Source of the DNA: Coccinella septempunctata
Lineage: Eukaryota > Arthropoda > Insecta > Coleoptera > Coccinellidae
Direction: 5' to 3'
Length of the DNA: 64,000 bases
Assembly (NCBI RefSeq): GCF_907165205.1
Contig: NC_058195.1
Location: forward strand, 25,812,936-25,876,935
Part shown: positions 46,124 to 56,958 of the stretch, in pieces
Layout: every line of letters begins with the position of its first letter
How positions within the stretch are numbered: the first letter of the stretch is position 1
Notes under the pieces: generated by a model
Databases searched by the model: none
The model's input: the letters and a program-made list of their open reading frames with translations, nothing else
Told to the model about the DNA's origin: nothing
Translations under genes and position numbers: made by a program

Positions 46124-47332
46124 TCATTTATGGTCATTGGAACAAATGCCCAACATTTCTACAAAATATCTGAATTTTGGAGCTGCTAATGACTTGGTAA
46201 AAATATCAGCTACCTGTTCTGAAGTTGGAATATAATTGAGTTTAATCTTATTTTCAAAAACACATTCTCTTACAAAATGATGCTTAACATCTACGTGTTT
46301 GCTACGCTTAGTTTCAAGTGTGTTAGACATTTTTATACATGACTGGTTATCTTCATAGATGTTAACAGGGAAAACATTCTGATTAAGAATTTCTGAGAGT
46401 AATTGACCCACAAAGACACATTCTTTTACACATTCTGATACTGAAATGTATTCAGCTTCTGAAGTACTGAGTGAAACTGTTGCCTGCTTCTTTGATTTCC
46501 TGAAAACAAAGTTATCAAAGATTTTTATTCCGTAACCTGAAATGCTTTTCCTGTCATTTATATCATTTGCATAGTCTGCATCAGTGTAAGCACTTATAAT
46601 TTGACTGTTCAGAGTTGCTGACTTCACATATCTGATACCAAAATTTTCAGTCAACTTTAAATATCGTAAAACACTCTTTAAATGTGACCAGTGTTCTTTT
46701 GTATAGCAATTTTGGAAACGACTGAAATAATGTATTGAGTAACTCAGATCAGGTCTTGTTCCTAACATAACATACATAAGGAATCCTATAAGTTCTGTAT
46801 AAGGTAAGTTTGATTTTTCAGAGTTTAAACAATTATTATTTCTTAGATTCAGTCTTGGAGCAATGGGAATGCTCAAGGGTTTACCATTTGTCATATTAAA
46901 TTTGTTCAATATTTTTCTAATTAAATCTTTCTGGTTAAGAAATAACATATTGTTTGATTTCTCAATGGTTATCCCCAAAAATACAACAGTAAAACTATCT
47001 TGACATATCGGTGAAAGATCACGCATTTCAAATTTCAACATTAATTTTTGCTTGAAAACTTGTAGTTTTTCCATGCATGAACTAAATAAAATTATGTCAT
47101 CAACATGCACAATTAGGTAAATATCATCATTGAAATACAAACAGGGATCTGACTTGGATCTTTGGAAGTTCAATTTTAGCAATTGAAAATGCAGTTTCTG
47201 GTACCAGCATTTAGGTGCTTCTCGTAGACCATATAATGCTTTGTTGAGTTTACAAATGTACTCACTCTTTGGATGTAACTTCACTTCCACACCATCAGGA
47301 ATTTCCATGTATACCGCACATGTATAACGCAC
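46124..47332 (-). pseudogene. Copia RT palm and RNase H
   Basis: About 400 codons: KLNKALYGLREAPKCWYQ, LIVHVDDIILFSS (catalytic VDD), then RNase H with SAYTDADYAND, SLSTSEAEYISVSEC and YEDNQSCIKM, ending ADIFTKSLAAPKFRYF, the standard copia C-terminus. The first residues (47332-47300) are out of register with the upstream frame, so RT is split in two. Except for that break the domain looks undamaged. Confidence 0.9.
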
Positions 47333-47405
47333 ATTTCACATCTAATTGATTAACGAAGAGACGTTTTTCAACACACAATGACAGAAGAACTCGGATTGAG
47401 AGCAT

Positions 47406-49958
47406 TCACGCCACTGGCGAGTATATTTCCGCACTGTCACATTCGCCTTGTTGGTAACCACGAGCCACGAGTCTTGCCTTTCTGATGATTTCACCATTTG
47501 GACAGTCTTTCTTCTTGAAAACCCATCTTGAATCTATCACCTTCTCACCTTGTGGTCTCCTAACAATTTCCCAAGTTTCATTTTTATTCAAAGCATCCAG
47601 CTCACTTTGAATTGCTTCTTTCCATCCACTGTCTAGTGAAATTGCTTCGGAATAGGACTGGGGTATGTCGGCGTCAAGACCTGTTAAGAGTGCTGCCATC
47701 ATACTTTCATCATTGAAGTCACCTTCATAATCCATGAATCGTTTTGGTTTTGTTATCTGCCTTCTTGGTCTCTGACCCTCATTAGAAAGTTGTTCGGTGA
47801 CAGGACTTTCAACTGCCCCATCCGATTGAACACTGTCTTCTTGTTTGTTGGTGCCTACTACTTCATTCCTCTCTTCTGGAAGACTCACTTCTCTGAATTT
47901 CTCCTCAACTCCTGGTACTCCACATTGGGTTTCATCGAAGACCACATTTCTCGCTGAAATAACCTTTTCTTCTTTTGGGTTCCACAAACGATAGCCATTG
48001 TTTGTGTAGCCCACTAGAGTCATTTTTTGACTTCTGGGGTCCAACTTATTGGGTCGATCTTCAGACGGTATGTGTACATAGCCTATACAGCCTAAAACTT
48101 TTATTTTCGACAGGTTTGGTTTTTGTTTGTACCAAATTTCAGCAGGTGTCTTGTTAACTGGTAATGAAGAAGTTGGGGTGCGATTGACGAGATATGCTGC
48201 TGCAGCTACAGCTTCCTCCCAAAATGTCTTCTGTAATTTGGCTTCGAAAATTAGACAACGAGCTTTTTCCAACACTGTTCGGTTGAATCTCTCGGCTACC
48301 CCATTGTGTTCTGGAGTACGAGGGATAGTATATTCAATCTTGATACCTTTTTCTTTGCAGAAGTTCTTGAATTGATGGGATACATATTCCCCACCATTGT
48401 CACACCTCAATCTTTCTGGAAGAGTCTTGAATTTATTTTCCACAAGAGATACATATTCTCTGAACTTTTCAAGGGCCTCGCTTTTATTTTTCATGAAATA
48501 TATAATTGTAAAATGGGAGTAGTGATCTATAAACGAAATGAAGTAACGCTTACCATTATGGCTAGCTGGGTTCAGGGGTCCACAAACATCACTGGAGATG
48601 CATTCAAGGATATTCTTTGCTTTCCTTTCCTCAGGTAAAGACTTGAAAGGTTTTCTAGTTTGTTTCCCCTGGAGACAGACTTCACAAACTTTTTCTGATG
48701 GGAAATAAGATGAGTGACCCATTCGCCTATGCCATAATTCCTGTTCTTCTGACGATGTTAGACTTGCATAATTAGTTGGTATGCACATATCTACCACATA
48801 TAGACCACCCTGCAACTGACCAGAGATCAAAGGAATGTCATTGCTCTTCTTCACAACAATCTTGCTGTTCTCAAATATTATTTTCATTCCTTTACTCTCA
48901 ATTTTCTTCACAGAAAGGAGATTATGAGTAAGATTTTTGCATACAAGAATATTTTCCAGCTTGATTTTCAAACCTTTGTTAGTTTCTAAATGTAAAGTTC
49001 CCTCTATATTGGCTTCTACACAATGTCCTTCTTTTGCCACTTTAATGGAGTGCTTCACTTGCTTTTTGTTGGTCAAAAACTTTTCATATTCACTCTTCAC
49101 CAAATGGTTTGTACAGCCTGAATCAACTACAAATTTCATAATATTTTCTTTGTTTTCTACCTTTTCATTGGATAGACATGTAATGAAAGAAATTTCATCA
49201 TCTTTTTCAGCCACATTTACCTTCGTGAATGTTTTCTTGTTTTCCTTTATCCTTCGACATTCCGACTTTTTGTGACCACGTAAACCACAGCCATAGCATT
49301 TAAAAGGAAACTTTTTCTTAGATGTTTTCTGTCCACCGTAGAATGCAGTACTTGTACCTTCACCATTTGTTCCCTCACCACTTGTTGCGTGTCTCTGTTC
49401 TTCAGCAAGTAACTTGCTTTTGACAAAATCTAGAGTAATTGTATTTCCACTCTGCGATAGCAAAACATCTATTGCTGTGACAACACTTTGATACTGAGGT
49501 TCTGATATGGATGCCAAAAGTTGTGATATCACTTCCATATCATTTATATTTCCACCAGCGTTCTTGAGTTCAGCGATCGTTTTTTCAAATTCCACAATAT
49601 ATTCATTCAAAGAACTGCCTGCATTGTACCTCATATTGCGTAATTTCCGTTGTAACTGAACTTGGGACGCTACTCCGCTTTTTTCATATGTGCTCTTTAA
49701 TGTATTTATAATTTCCCTTGCCGTTTGCTTGCTTTTGATCATTTCCAGTACATTATCACAAAGGCATTGCACGATTAGGTTCCTGGCACGAAGATCTGCC
49801 TTTTTCCACAAAGCTAGTTTGGTTGCATCAGTTGGGATTTCCTCGGAAATTGTGTTCAGTACTTCATGGTACTCTAATAATAGCTTCATACGAAATTCCC
49901 AATTTCCGTATCCTGTTCCGTCGAATGGTTTAACTTTGATGGAATTTTCGGTAGCCAT
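47406..49958 (-). CDS. Copia gag-protease-integrase-RT N-terminus
   Basis: 850 codons from ATG at 49958. Gag (residues 1-200, KPFDGTGYGNWEFRM), CCHC zinc knuckle (CYGCGLRGHKKSEC, about 222-234), aspartic protease (VVDSGCTNHLV, about 278), GAG-pre-integrase (ELWHRRMGHSS), integrase core with SSDVCGP (about 457), RCDNGGEY (about 521) and PEHNGVAERFNR (about 556), then the start of RT (WEIVRRPQGEKVIDSRWVFK, about 795). It stops at TGA (47406-47408) directly after YSPVA, where copia RTs normally continue, so a point mutation probably ended it. Gag, protease and integrase could still be made. Confidence 0.93.
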   Translation of the reverse strand: MATENSIKVKPFDGTGYGNWEFRMKLLLEYHEVLNTISEEIPTDATKLALWKKADLRARNLIVQCLCDNVLEMIKSKQTAREIINTLKSTYEKSGVASQVQLQRKLRNMRYNAGSSLNEYIVEFEKTIAELKNAGGNINDMEVISQLLASISEPQYQSVVTAIDVLLSQSGNTITLDFVKSKLLAEEQRHATSGEGTNGEGTSTAFYGGQKTSKKKFPFKCYGCGLRGHKKSECRRIKENKKTFTKVNVAEKDDEISFITCLSNEKVENKENIMKFVVDSGCTNHLVKSEYEKFLTNKKQVKHSIKVAKEGHCVEANIEGTLHLETNKGLKIKLENILVCKNLTHNLLSVKKIESKGMKIIFENSKIVVKKSNDIPLISGQLQGGLYVVDMCIPTNYASLTSSEEQELWHRRMGHSSYFPSEKVCEVCLQGKQTRKPFKSLPEERKAKNILECISSDVCGPLNPASHNGKRYFISFIDHYSHFTIIYFMKNKSEALEKFREYVSLVENKFKTLPERLRCDNGGEYVSHQFKNFCKEKGIKIEYTIPRTPEHNGVAERFNRTVLEKARCLIFEAKLQKTFWEEAVAAAAYLVNRTPTSSLPVNKTPAEIWYKQKPNLSKIKVLGCIGYVHIPSEDRPNKLDPRSQKMTLVGYTNNGYRLWNPKEEKVISARNVVFDETQCGVPGVEEKFREVSLPEERNEVVGTNKQEDSVQSDGAVESPVTEQLSNEGQRPRRQITKPKRFMDYEGDFNDESMMAALLTGLDADIPQSYSEAISLDSGWKEAIQSELDALNKNETWEIVRRPQGEKVIDSRWVFKKKDCPNGEIIRKARLVARGYQQGECDSAEIYSPVA

Positions 49959-50082
49959 CTTTTAAATTTTTCGCGTTGCCGCCAATGGACGTATCACCGC
50001 CGAACCACACAAGTCGTTCAACTTAGAGAAAAGAAAAATCACCCTTTTCTTTTATCCGTACACAGTTTTTAACGTGTCTGGA

Positions 50083-50098
50083 ATTCTGGGCACCATAA
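50083..50098 (-). promoter_or_regulatory. Copia primer binding site (half-tRNA type)
   Basis: Directly inside the 5' LTR the element strand reads GGTTATGGTGCCCAG. Drosophila copia uses GGTTATGGGCCCAG, which pairs with the anticodon arm of initiator tRNA-Met, as I remember it; the present site differs by a small insertion. Confidence 0.6.
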
Positions 50099-50100
50099 CC

Positions 50101-50145
50101 TGATGAATTAGCAGAGTTAATGAAACACTTTTCTTAAGTTATAAC
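50101..50145 (-). repeat. Copia 5' LTR, inner part
   Basis: 45 bp identical to 45791-45835; the rest of this LTR (52430-52592) lies beyond the P-like element. Confidence 0.9.
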
Positions 50146-50176
50146 ACAGTATAGACACCAACCAGTAGTTGCACTC

Positions 50177-51026
50177 TAGATCAAATGAACTGAATTATTT
50201 ACTCCTCCGAGAACACGCGCATCATTTCGGCGCGCATGAGAAAATGCGCGGCAATTTTAAAGGGAATTATTTTACGAGAAGAATTATGAGCATTGAGGCG
50301 AATGTAAAAATAATATTATTTGATAATTATCACTTCTCAAGTATTATTTCGAAATTTTTCATGATTTTCTATTTGAAATGATTATCGTCAGGGGAAACTG
50401 ATGCATTTTTAGTGCATATGTCCTAAAGTGAATGCGATTGTTGTGAATCAGTGTTTTTCAGATAATTTTATGTTAATTCTCGGCTAGAAAGGTTTTTTCC
50501 TTTAGTTTCAGAGGATTCATTTTTCTAGATTTCTTATTTCCATGGTAATCAACCACCTTCTGTCACAAAGCTGCTGTGATCTGTATTCAATATAGAGCCT
50601 TTAGATCATCTACTGAATAGGTAATGCATATTTTGAAAATGTGCGAAGGTTTGCTCTGAAAAGTAATTAACTTGTTCATTTAGTTCATTGTTGAAACTGC
50701 TGTGACAACACATGAAAAAACTATACTGTGTTCCCTATAAATTAGAATGTTATCGTCTACTTACAATATGAAGTCAACATATTCTAGACTGATGAAATGA
50801 AAATGCAGAATGAAAAGTTCAAAATAATGAATAAAATTTTATTAATACATACATATAATACAAAAAACACGAGAAACAAATAATATATCTATAAATGTAA
50901 AATTTTTATAATTTTTTTTCTTTTTTGTTTGTTTTTTGTGCAATGAAGTTTCTATTGCAAAATTTAAGTGTGTAAAAAATTCTTAATCTAACATACAAAC
51001 TTAATAAGTAATTCCAAGGAAATTTC
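50177..51026 (-). other. 3' noncoding part of the P-like element
   Basis: A+T-rich sequence between the truncated coding end and the left inverted repeat; no frame recognised. Confidence 0.5.
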
Positions 51027-52200
51027 TCACAAGGATTGGTGAAATCCAATAATTTGATCCAATGAGATATTGTAAAATAAATGGGTTTTTATTGACATCT
51101 CGTCAACACACACAATGCAATCCTTTGCTGCATCGTCCATATTCCTTGTCTTTAATGAAATGGCCTGAAATATGTGCTCATTTAAGCCAACAGAGAAATC
51201 CCAATTTGTGGTTATTCTACAAAGTGTTGCCTTGTGTGGCAAAAAAAATGTTTTTTGTAGAAATTGGTACACTTTGGGTCCCAAAAAGTATATTGTTAGT
51301 GCAAATTGTTTAAAAGCGACTGAATACCTATAGCCATGAGGTTTCCTTTTTCGAAGCTTCAATTGGGAGATCATAAAATCTGCCAGGGTCGAATTGAAAT
51401 TTTTTCTACAAAATCGGATGAAATCTTCATCACTTATATCTACAGATTTCTTCTCTGGAGTTGCAACTAATTTTCGTTTCAAATTCTTCACCACTGATTG
51501 TAACTTTCTTTTCCTCGGAGTGGCTGAAGACAAACTAGGAGATGTTTGTGTTTCTTCTGGTTTCTTTTCTATGAATACAGATAAATATGCATAAGATATA
51601 ATAGTTCAAATAAATAAGTAACGTTGAAGTCCTTACCTGGTGTAGTATATATGTTGGGGTTTATAGAAATCTCACGGCATTCATCTACGGTCTCATTATT
51701 TTCAATATCCATTGAAGATGTTGAAGCAGAAGTTGAAGCATTTACATTCACCCCTAATTATAAAAATAAATATTAATTATAACAAATAAAATCTTAATTT
51801 TCTTCAATATATACCTTTCTCACCAATGCCTTCTTTGAATAAATCTGGAAAAGAATCCTTTTTTAATCTACTTCCAGATAGCATTTCTTTAGAAAAATGC
51901 TCACTACATATTCTTTTTTTGTGGAGAAGTTCTGGTCTTTTCAGAATCCATTCTTGCCTTCCCATTTTTGGAAGCCAAATCATTTGCCTGAAAATGATAG
52001 GAAAAATTAAATAAGATACCATTCACGTGCATGTACGAAGTATAGCTGTTTAACTAAAATATTACCAAAAATTTACCAACATTAACACGTGCTTATTCAA
52101 TAACTCACCTGAAAGTGTCTCCTGGTATGAGAAAAAAACTAAGTTTAGGATTCTTTAAACTACTGTTTTTGCAATTATACACGCTGCAATAATTCACCAT
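51027..52200 (-). CDS. P-like THAP transposase, truncated, four exons
   Basis: Exons 52200-52109, 51987-51815, 51753-51637 and 51568-51027 join in frame via good GT-AG sites to about 307 aa. Exons 1-2 make a THAP finger: MVNYCSVYNCKN, FFLIPGD, WILKRPELL, RICSEHF and the closing FPDLF. Exon 4 has a basic stretch (PRKRKLQSVVKNLKRKL), a helix-rich DNA-binding part, and the start of the RNase H-like core with CVDEMSIK, which holds the first catalytic Asp. It ends at TGA in 51027-51029, well short of the roughly 750 aa of full P transposases. The GTP-binding and remaining catalytic parts are missing. Such shortened proteins can act as repressors in Drosophila; that role here is inference. Confidence 0.85.
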
Positions 52201-52429
52201 TTTGCACAAATATATTTACTTCACACGATTATAATTGCTACAATTTACCAGAGACTGTCTCTAATGTTCACCTTTATTTCTGTTTAACTTTCAAATTTCA
52301 AATGCTCGAATTCGAAATGCTGCTCAACAATTTGAGGTTAGGAGCACGGAAATGATGCGCGAGTCATAAATGGAGTAACAGAAACCAGGGAGTGCGACTA
52401 CTGGTTGGTGTCTATACTGTGGTTATAAC

Positions 52430-52592
52430 TTGTAATATCTCAGATACAACTCATACAACACATGAATATAGCACACACTGAAAGACGCCGCGCCATTCAT
52501 GATTGACATAGACTGACTTACATCATTTGTCTGAACACAGAGTTATGTCAGATGGGGTGCGTTCATAAGAATTGCTTAAATGATATTCAACA
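52430..52592 (-). repeat. Copia 5' LTR, outer part
   Basis: 163 bp identical to 45836-45998; ends TTCAACA before the GAGCT duplication. Confidence 0.92.
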
Positions 52593-52597
52593 GAGCT

Positions 52598-53157
52598 TAC
52601 ATGTAGATGATGTCTGCAAGAAACTTAATAGTTCATACTACGCGATCAGTAGAATAAAAGATATTGTTCCTCTGCAATCACTGCTGAATGTCTACTATAG
52701 TCTTGTTTACAGTCATATCTCTTATAATATTATGCTATGGGGGAACTCAACGGACGTTGGTAGAGTTTTCATAACCCAAAAGAGGATTATACGTATGATG
52801 TTCAGTATTGCACCTCGCAGTTCTTGTAAACCGGTTCTCAAGAGGAACAATATTTTGACTGTCGCTTCCATATTCATCCTCAAGTGCCTGGTATATGCCA
52901 AAGAAAATGAAAACCATCTGACGAAGCTGTCTGCTTTTCACAATTACAACACTCGAAATAAAACAGTGCTGTCATTTCCAAAACACAGAACATCTAAGTA
53001 CCAGATGTCACCATCTTATCAATGCATTAAGCTTTTTAATAATCTTCCTGCGAATATAAGATCTCTTAGTCTGAAGAATTTCAAGAAAGTGGTCAAAGAA
53101 TTGCTCTTAGAGAATTGCTATTACTCGGTTAGTGAATATTTATGTGATCAATTGTAA
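52598..53157 (+). pseudogene. LINE ORF2 C-terminal part beyond the copia insertion
   Basis: Continues the frame interrupted at 45790: HVDDVCKKLNSSYYAISRIK, LLNVYYSLVYSHISYNIMLW, FITQKRIIRMMF and YNTRNK, ending at TAA (53155-53157). These are the usual motifs after the RT of jockey/CR1-group LINEs. This piece is itself undamaged. Confidence 0.85.
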
Positions 53158-53197
53158 TGGTCTGATTTCTGTGACTTGTCCTATACATTGTTTGATG

Positions 53198-54253
53198 TAT
53201 GGAGAGTAGAGAGAAGGAGAACGATCGCCGTACTAAAAATGTGTCTCCAAAAACGGGGAAAATAGGTGTCTCTGCGATTACAGCGGGTATCGATAAGGAG
53301 TGGGGATTCAAGCGTCAATTTGAAATGAACAGCCTTCATTTTATTTAAGGTTATGTGTCATCGTGGTTTTTCTGATGATTTTTCAAATACCTTTCTTCAA
53401 ATCTATATTGAATATGAGTTCTCTGAATTATATGCAATAAAATGCAAGTCGAAATCAATGAAATTCAAAAGAAATCACTGATCAAAAAAATTGTACCTAC
53501 TTTTGTTTATCATTGTTTATTGAAAGCAGCTATGTTAGTTGGTTTACTAATCTTCAAAATTATATAAATCCGTAGTGAGGAGCAGTACACATCAAGACAA
53601 CAAAAGGTAGCAGTCTCAGATTTATCACTTAGGTATTAGAGTAGATTCTTTTGCCAATACTCAGCTGAGAACCGATATAAACCATATATTATGTTATGCC
53701 AACAAAATTCTTCAAGAATATTTACTTCTGAACCATGTAGTTTTATTGGTTAAATATTCTTATTCAGAAGAGTCAACTTCTCACGAGGGATGACAATTTC
53801 GATTTCGTTTATAATGAATCCATCATCTTTTTGATATCTTCATCGCAAAAGTGCTCTTGACACACAAATTGATTGGGAGTTGATTCTTGAGATAAGGTTT
53901 TTTCCAATTTTCTCTCAAAAATGCTCTCGGAAATTTTATCTCTTCTCCTTTTCTTTCCGATGCCAAAACACTCTTATACAAGCGCACGCATCAACATTTC
54001 ACCATGGTCATATGTTGTTCTCTTATCAAAAATCGACAATAATAATATTCCTATCATCTGTCACCAGGGAAACAGTTCACTCAGCCAACGAGCCAACTAC
54101 AATTTGATTTGTGTAAACAAAATTTCGCACTCTCGTGATGGCCAGCGCGACTGTTGGCAAAAACATGAACTACTACTATTGGTACATATTTTAGGGGACA
54201 AAAAATCTGTGGTCTCAAAGCAGCGATCATTCTCCTTCTCTCTACTCTCCATA
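53198..54253. mobile_element. 1056-bp non-autonomous transposon in LINE 3' UTR
   Basis: It starts TATGGAGAGTAGAGAGAAGG and ends in the inverse; about 32 bp pair with two mismatches. Flanks carry an 8-bp duplication GTTTGATG (53190-53197 and 54254-54261). P-like, MULE or hAT origin are all possible from 8 bp alone; the ends do not match the P-like element at 50146. No frame of note inside. Confidence 0.8.
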
Positions 54254-54422
54254 GTTTGATGTCTAACAGGATCAATAAATTATTATGACTTTAGCCTTGC
54301 GGCTTTCACACTCCTCTCCAGAGGAAAATTCACTTATCCCAGATATCTCAGATATCAAAAGGATTAAGCTCTGTTGGAGCCCTTTCCAGGTTTTCGGGCT
54401 CGTGGTGTTGGTCGGGTCCGGG

Positions 54423-55809
54423 CAGGCCCGGATCTAGGGGGGGGCAAGCGGGGCGCTTGCCCCGGGCGTCAGCTTAAGGGGGCGCCAAAATCAACCAGAG
54501 GTTGAAATTTTTTTTAGTTTCTCGGAAAAAATTAATTTCCTAGAGCTACAATCGAAACTGTAGAATGGAAACATGATATACCATCACTATGCCAAAAATC
54601 TTCAAAATCAATAAGGGCTCAATTAACTGTATATGTAGGTATTATTTAGTCATCTAGGAATGACCGCCACACTTGGGTTAAATAGGAAAAGATGGGATAT
54701 GTCTACAATGTGTCGTAAGCATAGAGCCAGTAATTTCTTTGCCTGGGGAATTACCGACTCATCCCCATTTCATCTGGAACTAGAGACCAAAATTTCCGAT
54801 TTTTTATGGACCTAATCCTTTCAGCAAAATTCTGTTCGCATATTCATAATCTACGCCCTCGATTTAGTAAATACAACAATATTGGTGGAAATCGTAGAAA
54901 TCGAAAATTTTTAAAATTTTCCATACTGTATGGATTTTTTGAAAAAATTTTTGGTCTCCGATCAAAACCAAATTCGTACTGTACACTAATACGAAGGCGT
55001 AGAACACGAATATGCAAACAGATATTTTTTAAAAATTAAGTTTTCAAGTTATGGTCGATGGAAAATCGGAAATTTTGGACCTTCGCGGAAAAAATTATAA
55101 AATCTAAACTGTTAGCGGTAGATGAATGAAGTGTGGTTTTTTCTATTCGCAAAGAACCAATCTATCACAAAAAAATCAGCATATGACTAGTGCTTTTTTT
55201 CTGGCTGCTACACCTCCTCAAAGTTGACCAATTTCTTCGAAATTTTGCACTTAGAGTGATTTATTTCTCAAAATACTGATCCTACAAAAAATCAAATTGC
55301 ATATTCGTGATGTACGACCTCGAATTAATAAGTAGAATGACCCGGGTCGATATATGTCTCTGAAAAAATTAATTTTCGTTCGGAATAATTTCGTTCGTGA
55401 AGCGCGGGTAAAAACGATAGGTGAGCGAGGGTTGCAAACGACATTCTTGTAAAAACAAACTTTTTTAGTTTTCGAACGATTTCAACCCGAGTCATTTTTT
55501 CTATTAATTCGTGGTCGAAAATTACGAATAAGCAATTAGATTTATCCTCAGATGAGTAATTTGGGAAAAAAATAACTTTTAATGGAACAATGGGAAAAAA
55601 TAAGAGTTATTTTTTCCTGAAGTACTCATTTTTGGAAAAATCTAATTGCATATTCGTAATCAACGACCTCGAATTAGCGAAAAAAATATCTCGGGTTGAA
55701 ATCGCGATGACGAATATGCAATTACATATTTGTTTCCTAAGAACCTTAGGTGGGGGGGCGCCATCATGAATTTTTGCCCCGGTCAGAAAAAATCGTAGAT
55801 CCGGGCCTG
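54423..55809. mobile_element. hAT-like non-autonomous element
   Basis: Ends CAGGCCCGGATCTA...TAGATCCGGGCCTG (14 bp inverted) with an 8-bp duplication GGTCCGGG (54415-54422 and 55810-55817), the hAT hallmark; copy 2 shows the empty site. The interior is noncoding with A+T-rich, partly self-complementary stretches. Confidence 0.88.
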
Positions 55810-56947
55810 GGTCCGGGTCGCTCCTCGGCTCCCTGCTGTAGGTTGGATTCCTGCTCCACCCGCACTTCCTGTCGGAGCAGACGGTGTTCCTCTGCATTCC
55901 CCATGTACTTGCGTACAGTTCTCACCGTTCCGAGCAGTACCGCCTTCTGCATGACTTTATAAATATTTTCGTCCAACTGAAGTTTTCTCAAGTTCTCTAG
56001 TAGTTTCTTCGGTATCAGGCCTGTAGATGAAATGACAATAGGGATGGTCTTTATATCTTTCAGCTTCCACTGTCTTCTGGTTTGTTCCTCGAGATCTCTG
56101 TATTTTGAAATTTTTTCAGTGTGTCTATCTAGAAGATTGTTATTATTTGGAATTGCCACGTCGATGAATAGTGCTGTGTCCTCATCCTTATTGAGCAATA
56201 TGAGGTCTGGTCTATTGTGGGTTATTTTCCGGTCTGTGAGAACAGTGCGATCCCAGTAGAGCTTGTGATGTTCGTTTTCCAGCACAGCATCTGGATGGTA
56301 ATTGTAATAAGGAACCTTTTTCGAACTTAGAAGTTGGTGTTTTAGTGCCAATTCTTGGTGAAGAATCTTCGCAACGGCATCATGTCTATTTTTGTACTCC
56401 GTGCCCGCGAACTCCTGACATCCCCCGGTGATGTGCTGGATAGTTTCATGTGTCGCACAGCCATAACGACAGCTATCGTTCGCCACTGAGGCATCCTTGG
56501 CGATGTATTTCATGTAATTTCTTGTTGGAATCACCTGATCCTGGATGGCGAGCATGAAGCCCTCTGTCTCAGGAAACAACCTTCCGGAAGTCAACCAGTA
56601 GTTCGACGCAGATATGTCGACGTAATCATGATTGACCTCATTCTGGTGCCTCCCATGCAAAGGTTTGCCAATCAGTTTCTGCATTTTACTTTCTGCAGAG
56701 TGTTCGACGGTTTCCAAGTGATCCTGGTATAACTTTAACGGTGTAGAAGTATCAGCAACACAAACTACTCGATGGAGTTCTGACGAAGCTGCCTTGCTCA
56801 AGAAATATTTTCGAAGTCCTTCAATTTCCTGGGACATACGGTTGGACAAATCAACAATTCCTCTACCCCCAAGATGTCGTGGCAGCTCTGTCCGTTCTAT
56901 TGAGCTTTTGGGGTGATGTTTATTGTGTTTAGTCAGCATCGTCCTTA
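55764..56947 (-). pseudogene. R4/Dong-like LINE C-terminal part with restriction-like endonuclease, copy 1
   Basis: Downstream of the RTE insert the frame gives LPRHLGGRGIVDL, PETEGFMLAIQDQVIPTRNY, a Cys/His cluster (CRYGCATHETIQHITGGC) and the endonuclease HNRPDLILLNKDEDTALFID followed by VAIPNNNN. This is the CCHC plus RPD...D layout of R2/R4-type endonucleases. The listed end reads a few codons into the hAT-like insert. Confidence 0.85.
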
Positions 56948-56958
56948 TTTTCCTCTGT

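Larger units (their letters stand above)
50146..52421 (-). mobile_element. P-like (THAP) DNA transposon, internally deleted
   Basis: The 2276-bp element is flanked by the 8-bp palindrome GTTATAAC (50138-50145 and 52422-52429), present once in the intact LTR. Ends are 31-32-bp inverted repeats (ACAGTATAGACACCAACCAG at the left) with one mismatch. An 8-bp duplication and 31-bp ends equal those of the Drosophila P element. It encodes a THAP protein (51027-52200, minus) lacking most of the transposase core, so it is non-autonomous. Confidence 0.93.
45791..52592 (-). mobile_element. Ty1/copia retrotransposon with a P-like insertion in its 5' LTR
   Basis: LTRs of 208 bp lie at 45791-45998 and 50101-50145 plus 52430-52592. 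By eye they are identical, so the copy is young. It is bounded by GAGCT on both sides. Between them on the minus strand lie gag-protease-integrase-RT (49958-47406) and RT-RNase H (47332-46124). Without the P-like insert the element measures about 4.5 kb. A nonsense codon and a frameshift in RT make it defective despite the perfect LTRs. Confidence 0.95.
42526..54284 (+). mobile_element. Jockey/CR1-type LINE, interrupted by copia and a 1-kb transposon
   Basis: Without its inserts (45791-52592 and 53198-54253) this is a roughly 3.9-kb LINE: ORF1 with a PHD-like finger, APE endonuclease, RT, C-terminal region and a 3' UTR ending in AATAAATTATT at 54284. The join across the copia element is exact: LRWSL continues as HVDDVCKKLNSS. 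Several frameshifts make it inactive. The 5' end abuts the truncated R4/Dong-like LINE near 42525. Confidence 0.8.
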
